The notes below the pieces were generated by a model. That model worked only from the letters and a program-made list of their open reading frames with translations. It ran no database searches and was not told where the DNA came from. From Echinicola sp. 20G (GTDB taxonomy: Bacteria; Bacteroidota; Bacteroidia; Cytophagales; Cyclobacteriaceae), in the NCBI RefSeq assembly GCF_015533855.1, contig NZ_AP024154.1, positions 499,001-563,000 of the forward strand: 64,000 bases of DNA, in the 5' to 3' direction. Positions 53,198-62,345 of the stretch are shown here, piece after piece. The first letter of the stretch is position 1; every line of letters starts with the position of its first letter. The translations under genes and the position numbers were made by a program.

Positions 53198-56100
53198 ATT
53201 CTTCAGTTAAAGGAACTTCATCTTCGTCTTGAATCAGGTGACGGCCATCAGCCATTTTACCGAATATATAGTACAGCCCCGGAACAATAATTACTCCGAA
53301 CACTGTACCAAACAGCATCCCCCCAAGGGCTGAGGCACCAATGGTACGGTTACCAATTGCACCGGCACCTGTAGCTATAATCAAAGGAATCAAACCGGCG
53401 ATAAAGGCAAAAGATGTCATCAAAATAGGACGGAAGCGGACTTTGGCTCCCTCTATGGCTGCCTCGAGAATGGTCGATCCTTGTTGGCGTTTTTGAACAG
53501 CAAATTCAACAATCAACACGGCATTTTTACCCAATAGTCCTATCAACATGATCAGACCAATTTGCGCATAAATATCATTGTCCAAGCCCATTAACTTGAG
53601 CAACATAAAAGAGCCAAACACCCCAACCGGCAGAGAGAAAACTACCGCTAACGGGATAATGAAACTCTCATATTGTGCTGCCAATACAAAGTAGACGAAC
53701 ACCAACACAATCAAGAACACATACAATGATTCATTTCCTCTACTAGACTCATCAAAGGACAGTCCCTCCCAGGCAATGTCATAATCCTTAGGCAAAGTTT
53801 GAGCAGCCACTTCACGAATGGCTTGAATCGCATCAGCAGTGGTATAGCCCTTAGCTGGCAAACCTCTGATGGCTGCTGAATTGTACATATTGAAGCGGGT
53901 AACCTCATTCGGCCCTTGCGTTTTCTTCAACTTCATAAAGGCAGAATATGGCACCATCTCTCCATGCTCGTTCTTCACATAGAGGTTCAACACATCCGAA
54001 GGAAGTCTTCTGAATTTTGGATCAGACTGTACATATACTTTAAAGAAACGACCAAACTTGATAAAGCCCTGCTCATAAGTACTACCGATCAAAATATTGA
54101 GGTTTTCCATGGCCTTGCCAATGGATACGCCTTTCTGCATGGCCAACTCATTGTCAATCTCCAGTTCATACTGAGGATAATTGGCAGCAAAGAAGGTAAA
54201 CAAACCTGTTAACTCTTCTCTTTTGCCCAAATTGTCCATGAACTCTTTATTGATTTTATCAAATTCCTGATAATCCGTATTGGTGGTTTGATCCAACAAA
54301 CGCAAAGAGAAACCACCTGACGAACCGAAACCTGGAATGGCCGGCGGCTCAAAGAATTCCACAATTGCTCCAAGACCTTTGGACTCTTCTTCCAGTTCCT
54401 CCATGATTTCCTTCACGGAGTGCTCTCTTTCAGACCAAGGTTTAAGGTTGATCAAACAGGTACCCGCATTGGATCCCCTACCTTCTGTCATGATCTCATA
54501 ACCCGCCAAAGAAGACACCGACTCTACCCCATCGATTTCCTCACATATTTTTTGGAGCTTTTGAGAAACCAGATTGGTTCTTTCCAAAGTAGCACCTGGA
54601 GGAGTTTGGATGATGGCATAAATTGTTCCTTGGTCTTCACTTGGAATAAATCCTGAAGGCAACACCTGGTTCTCTAGGAAAATACCGACACCAAAGGCCA
54701 ATAAAATAGCAAAAGTAAGCCACCTTCTATTCACAATCCTTTTTAGCAAACTAACATACCTTCCTGTCAGTCTATCAAAACCGCTGTTGAACTTATCCAA
54801 AGAACGGGTAAGTATATTGCTCTTTTTCTCATGTCCGTGATGGTTTTTCAATAACATGGCACATAGCACTGGCGTAAGTGTCAATGCAATCAAAGCTGAA
54901 ATAACGATGGAACTGGCCATGGTAATGGAGAACTGACGATAGAAAGTACCCACAGGACCAGACATAAAGGAAATCGGCAAGAATACTGATACCATTACCA
55001 TGGTAATCGCTATAATCGCCCCACTGATTTCTCCCAATACCCTTTTAACAGCTTGGTAAGGGGTCAGATGAGGGAATTCCTCCATTTTGGCATGGACAGC
55101 CTCCACCACCACAATCGCATCATCGACCACAATACCAATCGCCAGCACCAGGGCAAATAGCGTCACCAGGTTGATCGAGAGTCCAAAGAACTGGATCACA
55201 AAGAAAGCTCCGATCAATGACACTGGCACCGCTAGGATAGGAATCAATGTCGACCGCCAATCTCCTAAGAAGATAAAGACCACCAAGGCTACCAAAATAA
55301 AGGCATCCCTTAAAGTATGAATCACTTGCTCAATGGAAGCATCCAAGAATTTAGACACGTCATAACTGATTTTGTAATCCATCCCAGGAGGAAATGAAGC
55401 TTTCATTTCTTCCACCTTATTCTTCACCTCTTCAATTACATCACTGGCATTACTACCATAGTTTTGCTTCAATACAATGGCTGCTGATGGATGGCCATCC
55501 AGGTTAGAGTAAATATCGAAGAACTCACTGCCCAACTCCACTTTACCAATGTCCTTGAGGTGAATGCTCTCACCTTCTGCATTGGCGCGTACAATAACAT
55601 TTTCATATTGTTCAGGCTCATTGTACCTGCCTTTATAAGTCAATACATATTCCAATGACTGCGCTTCAATCCCAGAACTTCGACCCAAACGACCGGGACG
55701 TCCCACAATACTTTGCTCTTGTAAAGCTTCCATTACTTCATCAATAGAAATATCATAAGCTCTCATACGGTCAGGGTTCAACCAAACCCTCATCGCATAC
55801 CGGCGGCTACCTAATATCTGCGCTCTGGCTACACCTTTGATCCGGTTGATTTCCGGGATCATTTTCACGTTGGCGTAGTTGTACAGGAATTTCTCATCCA
55901 TGCTCTTGTCCTTTGCATAGAGGTTGACATACATCAACATACTTGGCTGGATAGGCGTGATTACTACCCCCTCCCGCTGGACCAATTCCGGCAAGAGGGG
56001 CATGACCTGATCAACCCTGGTCTTTACTCGGATTACGGCTTGGTTGGGGTCAGTTCCGGGCTCGAAAATCACACGAAGTGTCGCCTCACCAGCACTGGTG

Positions 56101-56345
56101 GCATCTGTAGCCATATAGCGCATCCCTTGCACACCATTGATAGAATTCTCTAATGTAATCAAGGTTGACTTTACCAATACATCTGCACTGGCTCCAGGAT
56201 AAGCTATAAATATATTTACGGTAGTAGGTGCAATCTGCGGAAATTGGGATATAGGCAATTGCTTAATCGACAGACCACCCACAAAAACGATGATGACCGA
56301 AATGACTATCGCAAATACAGGCCTATGAATAAATTTTTTAAACAT
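53178..56345 (-). CDS. RND multidrug efflux pump, HAE1 (AcrB-like)
   Basis: The 1055-residue inner-membrane protein has twelve helices and two large periplasmic loops; length is typical for AcrB. Proton-relay residues are visible as the Asp pair in GIVVDDAIVVVEAVH and the Lys in GLLGKNAVLIVEFA. The start MFKKFIHRPVFAIVIS is family-typical. It exports hydrophobic drugs, bile-like compounds or dyes by family knowledge; the natural substrate is unknown. It lies 25 bp after the adaptor gene. Confidence 0.95.
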   Translation of the reverse strand: MFKKFIHRPVFAIVISVIIVFVGGLSIKQLPISQFPQIAPTTVNIFIAYPGASADVLVKSTLITLENSINGVQGMRYMATDATSAGEATLRVIFEPGTDPNQAVIRVKTRVDQVMPLLPELVQREGVVITPIQPSMLMYVNLYAKDKSMDEKFLYNYANVKMIPEINRIKGVARAQILGSRRYAMRVWLNPDRMRAYDISIDEVMEALQEQSIVGRPGRLGRSSGIEAQSLEYVLTYKGRYNEPEQYENVIVRANAEGESIHLKDIGKVELGSEFFDIYSNLDGHPSAAIVLKQNYGSNASDVIEEVKNKVEEMKASFPPGMDYKISYDVSKFLDASIEQVIHTLRDAFILVALVVFIFLGDWRSTLIPILAVPVSLIGAFFVIQFFGLSINLVTLFALVLAIGIVVDDAIVVVEAVHAKMEEFPHLTPYQAVKRVLGEISGAIIAITMVMVSVFLPISFMSGPVGTFYRQFSITMASSIVISALIALTLTPVLCAMLLKNHHGHEKKSNILTRSLDKFNSGFDRLTGRYVSLLKRIVNRRWLTFAILLAFGVGIFLENQVLPSGFIPSEDQGTIYAIIQTPPGATLERTNLVSQKLQKICEEIDGVESVSSLAGYEIMTEGRGSNAGTCLINLKPWSEREHSVKEIMEELEEESKGLGAIVEFFEPPAIPGFGSSGGFSLRLLDQTTNTDYQEFDKINKEFMDNLGKREELTGLFTFFAANYPQYELEIDNELAMQKGVSIGKAMENLNILIGSTYEQGFIKFGRFFKVYVQSDPKFRRLPSDVLNLYVKNEHGEMVPYSAFMKLKKTQGPNEVTRFNMYNSAAIRGLPAKGYTTADAIQAIREVAAQTLPKDYDIAWEGLSFDESSRGNESLYVFLIVLVFVYFVLAAQYESFIIPLAVVFSLPVGVFGSFMLLKLMGLDNDIYAQIGLIMLIGLLGKNAVLIVEFAVQKRQQGSTILEAAIEGAKVRFRPILMTSFAFIAGLIPLIIATGAGAIGNRTIGASALGGMLFGTVFGVIIVPGLYYIFGKMADGRHLIQDEDEVPLTEEYDHEDA

Positions 56346-56370
56346 TGTTTCTGCTTTTTAGGGTCTCCGA

Positions 56371-57456
56371 TTATTCCGCATAAAGATCCAATTCTGACAA
56401 TGCAGTTTTGGGATCCACGAATTCGTACTTGATTTCGTCATTCTCTCTGACCAGGCGCAAACCGTCCAACAAGATCTTGTCATTTACTTCTAAGCCATCT
56501 TGAATAATGTAGATATGTGGCATTTCTGCTGCAATGGTGATCGCCCTGGAGTGGAGTACATTTTCTTCATCTAGCACATAGACATAGTTCTTATCCAGCA
56601 CTTCAAAAGTTGCTTTTTGAGGAATGATCATGGCATCTTTAAAAGGCACTCCCATCAAGATACTGCCTGTCTCTCCATGTCTCAAAAGACCATTAGGGTT
56701 AGGGAATGTTGCTCTAAATGGGATATTACCAGTCTCATGATTGAAGTCTGCTTCAATGGTCTCTACTTTCCCTGGGTATTCAAACACCTTATTATTGGCC
56801 ATCAAAAGGCTTACATTCGTGGTACTGTCCTTTTTGACATTGCTCATATAGTCCAAATACTCTGCTTCAGGCACATTGTAATAAACCCACATTTTGCTGT
56901 TATCCGATAAGTGCGTCAGTAATTCCCCCTCATCAATTAAGCTCCCTAACCGCACATGAAAGCGGTCAATGATCCCATCAAATGGTGCGCGGATTTCAGT
57001 AAACTGTAGATGCACTTCCGCCAAAGCTTCTTCTGCTTTTGCCTTGTCTAATTTAGCTTTGGCCATGGCCAACTCATTAGGCGCCACCACATCCCTATCT
57101 GCCAGAGACTTGGTGTTTTGATATTCTATCTCTGCAAACTCTACTTCCGCTTTGGCTCTTTTGAGCTCAGCTTCATACAGTTTTGGCATGATGCGAAATA
57201 ACAGTTGTCCTTTTTTCACAAACTGGCCTTCATCCACCAGGATGTCTTCCAAGTAACCTCTTTCTTGAGCCCGTAGCTCAATATGACTAATAGAGTGAAT
57301 TTGACAGACATAATCTTCCGTAAGGGTGGTGTCCATTTTTATTGGACTGGTTACCAGAAACTCTGTCTCTTCTTCGTGCTTTGCTTCACCTTTTGTTGAA
57401 CAGCTTGTATGCCACAATAAGGCACCCAAACTCATAAACATGAGCGTTCTCTTCAT
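56371..57456 (-). CDS. RND efflux periplasmic adaptor subunit (AcrA-like)
   Basis: The 361-residue lipoprotein (Cys19 in WHTSCSTKG) has a biotinyl-lipoyl-like domain (LRAQERGYLEDILVDEGQFV is split over two strands), an alpha hairpin (about 90-135) and a beta-barrel domain (SLIDEGELLTHLSD). It is the first gene of the adaptor-pump-outer-membrane-factor operon. No TetR regulator is adjacent; regulation is not visible. Confidence 0.94.
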   Translation of the reverse strand: MKRTLMFMSLGALLWHTSCSTKGEAKHEEETEFLVTSPIKMDTTLTEDYVCQIHSISHIELRAQERGYLEDILVDEGQFVKKGQLLFRIMPKLYEAELKRAKAEVEFAEIEYQNTKSLADRDVVAPNELAMAKAKLDKAKAEEALAEVHLQFTEIRAPFDGIIDRFHVRLGSLIDEGELLTHLSDNSKMWVYYNVPEAEYLDYMSNVKKDSTTNVSLLMANNKVFEYPGKVETIEADFNHETGNIPFRATFPNPNGLLRHGETGSILMGVPFKDAMIIPQKATFEVLDKNYVYVLDEENVLHSRAITIAAEMPHIYIIQDGLEVNDKILLDGLRLVRENDEIKYEFVDPKTALSELDLYAE

Positions 57457-57633
57457 AATAATTTGGTTTAAAAACGATAAGGTTTTTGTTGATTAATTTC
57501 GAAACTGGGCGTGCGCAAATACGGCACACAATGACATTCAGCGCATAAATAAGTACTGATGCCAGGTGATTTTGGGTTAATCAATAAGTAATTAAAAGGG
57601 GATTGGTGAAATGATCACCTTGGGGAATTCATA

Positions 57634-58056
57634 TCATATGACAAACACTTGCAAAACAAGGTGTATCCTATATGATGAGGTATTAAAAAGATGCTTACTG
57701 ATATGTAAGCCATTGGTAATGGATTGGATTAAATATCCAGAAGAGAACGCATAAAAAATAGCAGTAAGGTAGCTGCTATCTGCTAAATATTTATTTGAAA
57801 CAATGAATTCATCATCCTTTTCTTCAATTTCCAAAACATCCAGACCATAGTCCTTCGCATTGTCTGTCAAAGAAGTTTTGATAATAAAAGACTCATGGCC
57901 CATTTCAGCACTAACTTGGGACTGATCCAGTTCTCCAAAAGCACCTTCTGCGGCATGAATTCTCCCTTCCTGTATGTGATGAGCATACAGCTGGCTGTAC
58001 CCACTAGAGAGTAGAATACAAAGCGATAGAAGGAATCTTATTACAAATTTTATCAT
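57634..58056 (-). CDS. Small secreted protein of unknown function
   Basis: The 140-residue frame has a good signal peptide (about 1-25, ending QLYAHH) followed by an acidic mature part (about 26-95) and a hydrophobic C-terminal stretch (about 97-112). I recognise no family. It lies 177 bp upstream of the efflux operon on the same strand, and could be its first gene or separate. The coding potential is supported by the signal peptide and by the lack of a competing frame. Confidence 0.6.
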   Translation of the reverse strand: MIKFVIRFLLSLCILLSSGYSQLYAHHIQEGRIHAAEGAFGELDQSQVSAEMGHESFIIKTSLTDNAKDYGLDVLEIEEKDDEFIVSNKYLADSSYLTAIFYAFSSGYLIQSITNGLHISKHLFNTSSYRIHLVLQVFVI

Positions 58057-58576
58057 CCGGCGTCAAATCTACATAAAGATAATTTCTCTGTCAAGAGTAG
58101 GTATATTAAAATTATTTATTACACCTATTGAACTTTAATAAATAATTCACACAACACTTTAACAGGCCTATAAAACTCATCTTAAGGCAATTATAATCGA
58201 TTTGAACCCAACAGACTTGTTTCTCAAAAGTTTATTTAAGTCAAATCATTATTAAATTAACTGCTTCACAACCGACCTATTTGTAGATTTCTTGACTCAA
58301 ATCTAGTTTATGAATATTAAAGCCCTAAAATAATACAACATGATGAATTCTTATTTGAAGAGCAATATTATCATTGTATTATCCTAGTTTTCTGACACTT
58401 CACGCCATTTTGGATAATTTATATTTTTCAAAGTGCCAAATTATTTTTTTTGAAAAACATTTTAATTAATTCAAAATACATTTTAATAAGTTTGAAATGG
58501 TTTATCTTAATATTTTTATTTATATTACATAAAAATCACCTCTTTTTAATATTAATTAACTTAAACCCAAATTAAC
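58057..58576. other. Gene-free AT-rich divergent promoter region
   Basis: These 520 bp between the small secreted gene and the FkbH-like gene hold no supported gene. An imperfect 21-bp direct repeat (58458-58478 and 58479-58499, both starting CATTTTAAT) with a third weaker copy just before it lies about 80-140 bp upstream of the FkbH-like start; TAAGTTTG at 58487-58494 matches a -7 element but lacks a -33 partner. Confidence 0.5.
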
Positions 58577-60517
58577 ATGAATATTGTAGCGCCAAAGATC
58601 GAAAAGATCAAATTGGTCATATGGGATTTAGATGAAACTTTTTGGTATGGTACCCTAAGTGAAGAAGGTATTAGACCCAATAAAAAAAACATCGAACTTG
58701 TAAAGACCTTATCCGAAAGAGGAATCATCAACAGCATTGTTTCGAAAAACGACTATGATCAAGCAAAGCGAAAACTAAAAGAGCTAGGGATTTGGAACTA
58801 TTTCATCTTCCCTTCTATTGCGTGGAGCCCCAAAGGAGCGCTGATCAAGGATATCATCAAAAAGTGCCAGTTGAGAGACAGTAACGTATTGTTTTTGGAT
58901 GACAACCACTCCAACCTGGAGGAAGCAAAATACTACAATCCTAAAATCCACGCCCATCTGCCTGAATTTATAAATGAAATCCAATTTCATGAAGCATTTG
59001 CAGGAAAGGATGACATGAATCTCTCACGGCTTAACCAATACAAAGTATTAGAAAAAAAATTTGAGGCGAGTCTCAAACATGATAGCAATATTGATTTCTT
59101 AAAGGCTTCGAATATCAAGGTCCTTCTTATTACCAAACTTGAAAAACACCTGGACAGAATCCATGAATTGCTTGACCGTACCAATCAACTCAACTTCACT
59201 AAAAAACGACTTAGTAAAGACGAAATCCAAAAACTTATCGCCGACCCAAACCTTGACTGTGCCTTGGTGAAAGTAGTAGACAATTTTGGGGATTATGGTT
59301 TAGTGGGCTTCTATGCTTATCATAGAATCAATCATCAATTGGTCCATTTTGTGTTTTCATGCCGAATCCTAAACCTTGGTATTCCGCAATATCTCTTTGC
59401 TAAATTAGATTTCCCTATACTCAAAACAATCCCTGAAGTAGCAGAGAATTTAGACGACTCAACACCAAATTGGATAATAGAAATAAAACACAACATCCAA
59501 AGGCCTAACGATCCCCCCAAACAAGATAATTCACAACTCATTCGAATCCTGTACAGAGGAACATGTGATTTCAAACAAACTTTATTCTATCTCTCAAACA
59601 GTGGAATCAAAGTGAAACAAGAAACCAATTATGTCGCAAATAACCTCCCAATATATCAAACCCACACCCAAACACTTGTTAATCAACTGGAACTTTCGAA
59701 GAGGTTGATAACCGAGATCAGCCAATCTCATTACATTCCTTTTCTGGATGAAGCTTATTTTGAAAGTGGAGTGTTTGAAGGGAACTATGATTGTTTGGTC
59801 TATAACCTACAAACCGATTACACCCAAAAAGTCTATCAACATCGGCAATCAAACTACCAATTACCTCTTGGAACAAATAATGGAGTATTGACCAAAACGG
59901 AAGAACATCCTGATATACTTCAAAAATTGAAAGCTAGAGGCTTAGATAAAATTACTAAAAGCACCTTAAAGGATTTCAGTGAAAACTTCATCCATATTGG
60001 ATTGATTACTCCTGAAGCTTTCTGTGAAAACCTGATTAAGATAAGACAAAACATTCCAAAGCGCATTCCAATTATTTTTATCAATAGCAGTGAAATTATC
60101 CACCCCAAATCCCTTTCTCAAAACTCTTCACAGAGAGCAAAAGAAATGAATCAGGCCCTAGACAAATTTATCAAGGGAAGCCCTAATTCCTACCTATTGG
60201 ACATGAGGAAAATCATTTCTAATCCAAGCCAATTTTCCAATACGATCGGCCAGTTCAACCGGGAATCTTATCGCCTAATCGCGACAGCGCTTCTGGGCAA
60301 AATTGGAGAAATCTCCAATAGAAAAATCAATTCCAAAATCAGCTCATTCACTTATTTCAGAGGTCAATTGAGAATTATCTATTTGAAATTGAAAACCTTC
60401 TTAAGGAAATCCATTTGGAATAAAATCAAAAGGCTTAACCTAATCATCATGATAGAACTGTTTACAGAAGTATCAAACATTGGAGCAAGTTTAATACTGA
60501 ACAGTAGCCCCATTTAA
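58577..60517 (+). CDS. HAD-IIIC/FkbH-like protein with unassigned C-terminal half
   Basis: The 646-residue protein begins with an HAD-IIIC domain: DxDxT motif at Asp17-Asp19-Thr21 (IWDLDETFW), motif II SKND and motif III FLDDNHSN. A GNAT-like segment (about 175-290; FTKKRLSKDEI, VVDNFGDYGLVGFYA) follows, as in FkbH proteins that load glyceryl units onto carrier proteins. Residues about 315-600 are an extra region with an SGNH-hydrolase-like end (IIFINSSE, EMNQALDKF, LLDMRKI, GQFNRESYRLIA), where the usual catalytic His is not evident. No polyketide synthase or acyl carrier gene is nearby, so the substrate is unknown. Confidence 0.85.
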   Translation: MNIVAPKIEKIKLVIWDLDETFWYGTLSEEGIRPNKKNIELVKTLSERGIINSIVSKNDYDQAKRKLKELGIWNYFIFPSIAWSPKGALIKDIIKKCQLRDSNVLFLDDNHSNLEEAKYYNPKIHAHLPEFINEIQFHEAFAGKDDMNLSRLNQYKVLEKKFEASLKHDSNIDFLKASNIKVLLITKLEKHLDRIHELLDRTNQLNFTKKRLSKDEIQKLIADPNLDCALVKVVDNFGDYGLVGFYAYHRINHQLVHFVFSCRILNLGIPQYLFAKLDFPILKTIPEVAENLDDSTPNWIIEIKHNIQRPNDPPKQDNSQLIRILYRGTCDFKQTLFYLSNSGIKVKQETNYVANNLPIYQTHTQTLVNQLELSKRLITEISQSHYIPFLDEAYFESGVFEGNYDCLVYNLQTDYTQKVYQHRQSNYQLPLGTNNGVLTKTEEHPDILQKLKARGLDKITKSTLKDFSENFIHIGLITPEAFCENLIKIRQNIPKRIPIIFINSSEIIHPKSLSQNSSQRAKEMNQALDKFIKGSPNSYLLDMRKIISNPSQFSNTIGQFNRESYRLIATALLGKIGEISNRKINSKISSFTYFRGQLRIIYLKLKTFLRKSIWNKIKRLNLIIMIELFTEVSNIGASLILNSSPI

Positions 60518-60599
60518 CATTAAAAAATTAGTTACTGTCCATTTTCATTTGGTTTTTCAGTTGTTAAACAGTTATATTTTGGTTTAACAAACAAGACCT

Positions 60600-61268
60600 A
60601 TGCTCCATCAAAAGCTTGATGAACTCATCAAAGCATTAAAAGACAGCAAGACGCTAAGTTCAAATAGCATTGACTTTGATGCATTCGATAAGCTGTGCAA
60701 TAAAAGTGATCAACTCATCACGCTTCATGATATTGGCAACTATCGTCCTATATACATCAATGATGCCTGCAAAACTTTTTATGGTTTTGAAAATAATTTT
60801 CTGAAAGGAATGGATTACATCTATTACCTCAAAACAATCCACCCTTCCTACTACCCCACCCTATTCAGATCCCTTACATTTTTCAATGAGGACAAGGAGA
60901 AATTTCTTGACCTTACTTACAAGCTAAAGGATGCAAGTGGAAACTGGAGATTAATGGTGGGCACAACCCAAACGGTAACAAGATCCAAAACTGGGAAACC
61001 CCTTCATGCCATTTCCATCATCACTCCTCATGAGAACTTTTCTCCTGAAACTGATGCCCCGATCCTATTATTGGAATCGCTGACCAAAAGAGAAATGGAA
61101 GTTTTCATGAAGTTGATTGAGGGGTTGAGTGCCAACGAAACGGCTCAGGCACTATTTATCTCTGAGGAAACAGTCAAAAAACACAAGAAAAATATCTTCA
61201 GAAAACTGAAATGCAATAAAATCAGCGAGTTGGTCGCCATGGCATTTGAGCTTGGGGTAAAATATTAA
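60600..61268 (+). CDS. PAS-LuxR transcriptional regulator
   Basis: The 222-residue protein has a PAS-like sensory domain (about 35-140; YINDACKTFYGFENNFLKG, DASGNWRLMVGTTQTV) and a C-terminal LuxR helix-turn-helix (about 157-222; LTKREMEVFMKLIEGLSANE, then EETVKKHKKNIFRKL). No receiver domain is present, so it senses a small ligand or redox state directly. It follows the FkbH-like gene by 82 bp on the same strand and may be its regulator or partner. Confidence 0.9.
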   Translation: MLHQKLDELIKALKDSKTLSSNSIDFDAFDKLCNKSDQLITLHDIGNYRPIYINDACKTFYGFENNFLKGMDYIYYLKTIHPSYYPTLFRSLTFFNEDKEKFLDLTYKLKDASGNWRLMVGTTQTVTRSKTGKPLHAISIITPHENFSPETDAPILLLESLTKREMEVFMKLIEGLSANETAQALFISEETVKKHKKNIFRKLKCNKISELVAMAFELGVKY

Positions 61269-61299
61269 AGGGCAACCAATCTGATTGCCCTTTAATATT
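61261..61299. terminator. Bidirectional terminator between the LuxR regulator and the sugar kinase
   Basis: AATATTAAAGGGCAA (61261-61275) pairs perfectly over 15 bp with TTGCCCTTTAATATT (61285-61299). The stem includes the stop codon of the LuxR gene and ends 4 bp before the stop codon of the convergent kinase. Confidence 0.85.
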
Positions 61300-61302
61300 A
61301 AT

Positions 61303-62307
61303 CTATAACTCTGGCTTCAGTTTTTCCAACACCTCTTTTGCTTCATGCCACTCCAATCTTGGCCCGAACTGACTTACAATCCTTGAAGATGCCAGACTGG
61401 CCAGTTTGCCGCTTGACGCGTAGGAATGTCCATTGGTGATACCATATAAAAAAGCCCCTGCAAACATATCCCCTGCTCCATTGCTATCCACCGCTTCTGT
61501 TTTATAAGGCTCAATATCTATAAACGTATCGCCATCATAAATCATCGCACCATTCTTACCTTGGGTAATCACAAAATGCTTAGCAACTTTTTTCAACTCC
61601 TCTCTAGCTTCTTGAAGATTATCCTTTCCAGTATAAAGCATTACCTCTTCTTCATTGGCAAACAAAAGATCCACACTTGCACCAATCACTTCATCAAATC
61701 CTTCTTTAAAGTACTTTACCATAGCTGGGTCAGAGAAAGTAAGTGCAACTTTTGTTCCGGACTGTTCAGCCAGCTTCTTAGCTTGCTTCATGGCAGCTTT
61801 ACCATTGGGAGAAGTTACCAAATACCCTTCTATATAGAGATATTCGGCATCATTGATTATCGTATCATTGATATCCTTGGTGGAAAATTCTTGGGTAATG
61901 CCCAAAAAGGTATTCATGGTTCTTTCTGCATCATCAGTTACCATTACCAAGCATTTCCCCGTAATTCCCTCTTCTAAAGCCTCCACATTAAGATTATGAT
62001 CTACTCCAGAAGCTTTTAGGTCCTCCACAAAAAACTTACCCAATGTATCATTGGCAACCTTGCAATTGTAGTATGAGCTACCCCCAAACTGACTTACAGC
62101 AATGATAGAATTAGCTGCTGACCCTCCGCATTGTTTCTTGGCCTCAGCTGTATCAATCACCTTCATCAGCTCATTTTGCCTTTCCTCATCCACTAAAGTC
62201 ATCAGGCCTTTTTCTACACCATTGTCTGATAAAAAGGCGTCAGAAACCTGAAACTCCATATCCACTAGGGCATTGCCCATACCGACTACATTATACTTCT
62301 TATTCAT
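61303..62307 (-). CDS. PfkB-family kinase, adenosine kinase-like
   Basis: The 334-residue ribokinase-fold enzyme has the PfkB signatures GGSAANSI (near 61) and VDSNGAGDMFAGAF (near 270, with the catalytic Asp). The N-terminal VVGMGNALVDMEFQV and the overall pattern match bacterial adenosine kinase-like proteins that phosphorylate adenosine or a related nucleoside. Substrate is inferred from family resemblance. The GNAT-like gene ends upstream by 38 bp on the same strand, so they may be cotranscribed. Confidence 0.88.
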   Translation of the reverse strand: MNKKYNVVGMGNALVDMEFQVSDAFLSDNGVEKGLMTLVDEERQNELMKVIDTAEAKKQCGGSAANSIIAVSQFGGSSYYNCKVANDTLGKFFVEDLKASGVDHNLNVEALEEGITGKCLVMVTDDAERTMNTFLGITQEFSTKDINDTIINDAEYLYIEGYLVTSPNGKAAMKQAKKLAEQSGTKVALTFSDPAMVKYFKEGFDEVIGASVDLLFANEEEVMLYTGKDNLQEAREELKKVAKHFVITQGKNGAMIYDGDTFIDIEPYKTEAVDSNGAGDMFAGAFLYGITNGHSYASSGKLASLASSRIVSQFGPRLEWHEAKEVLEKLKPEL

Positions 62308-62345
62308 ATTTTATGCTATCAAAGCCTTACGGCCATTTACAATTC

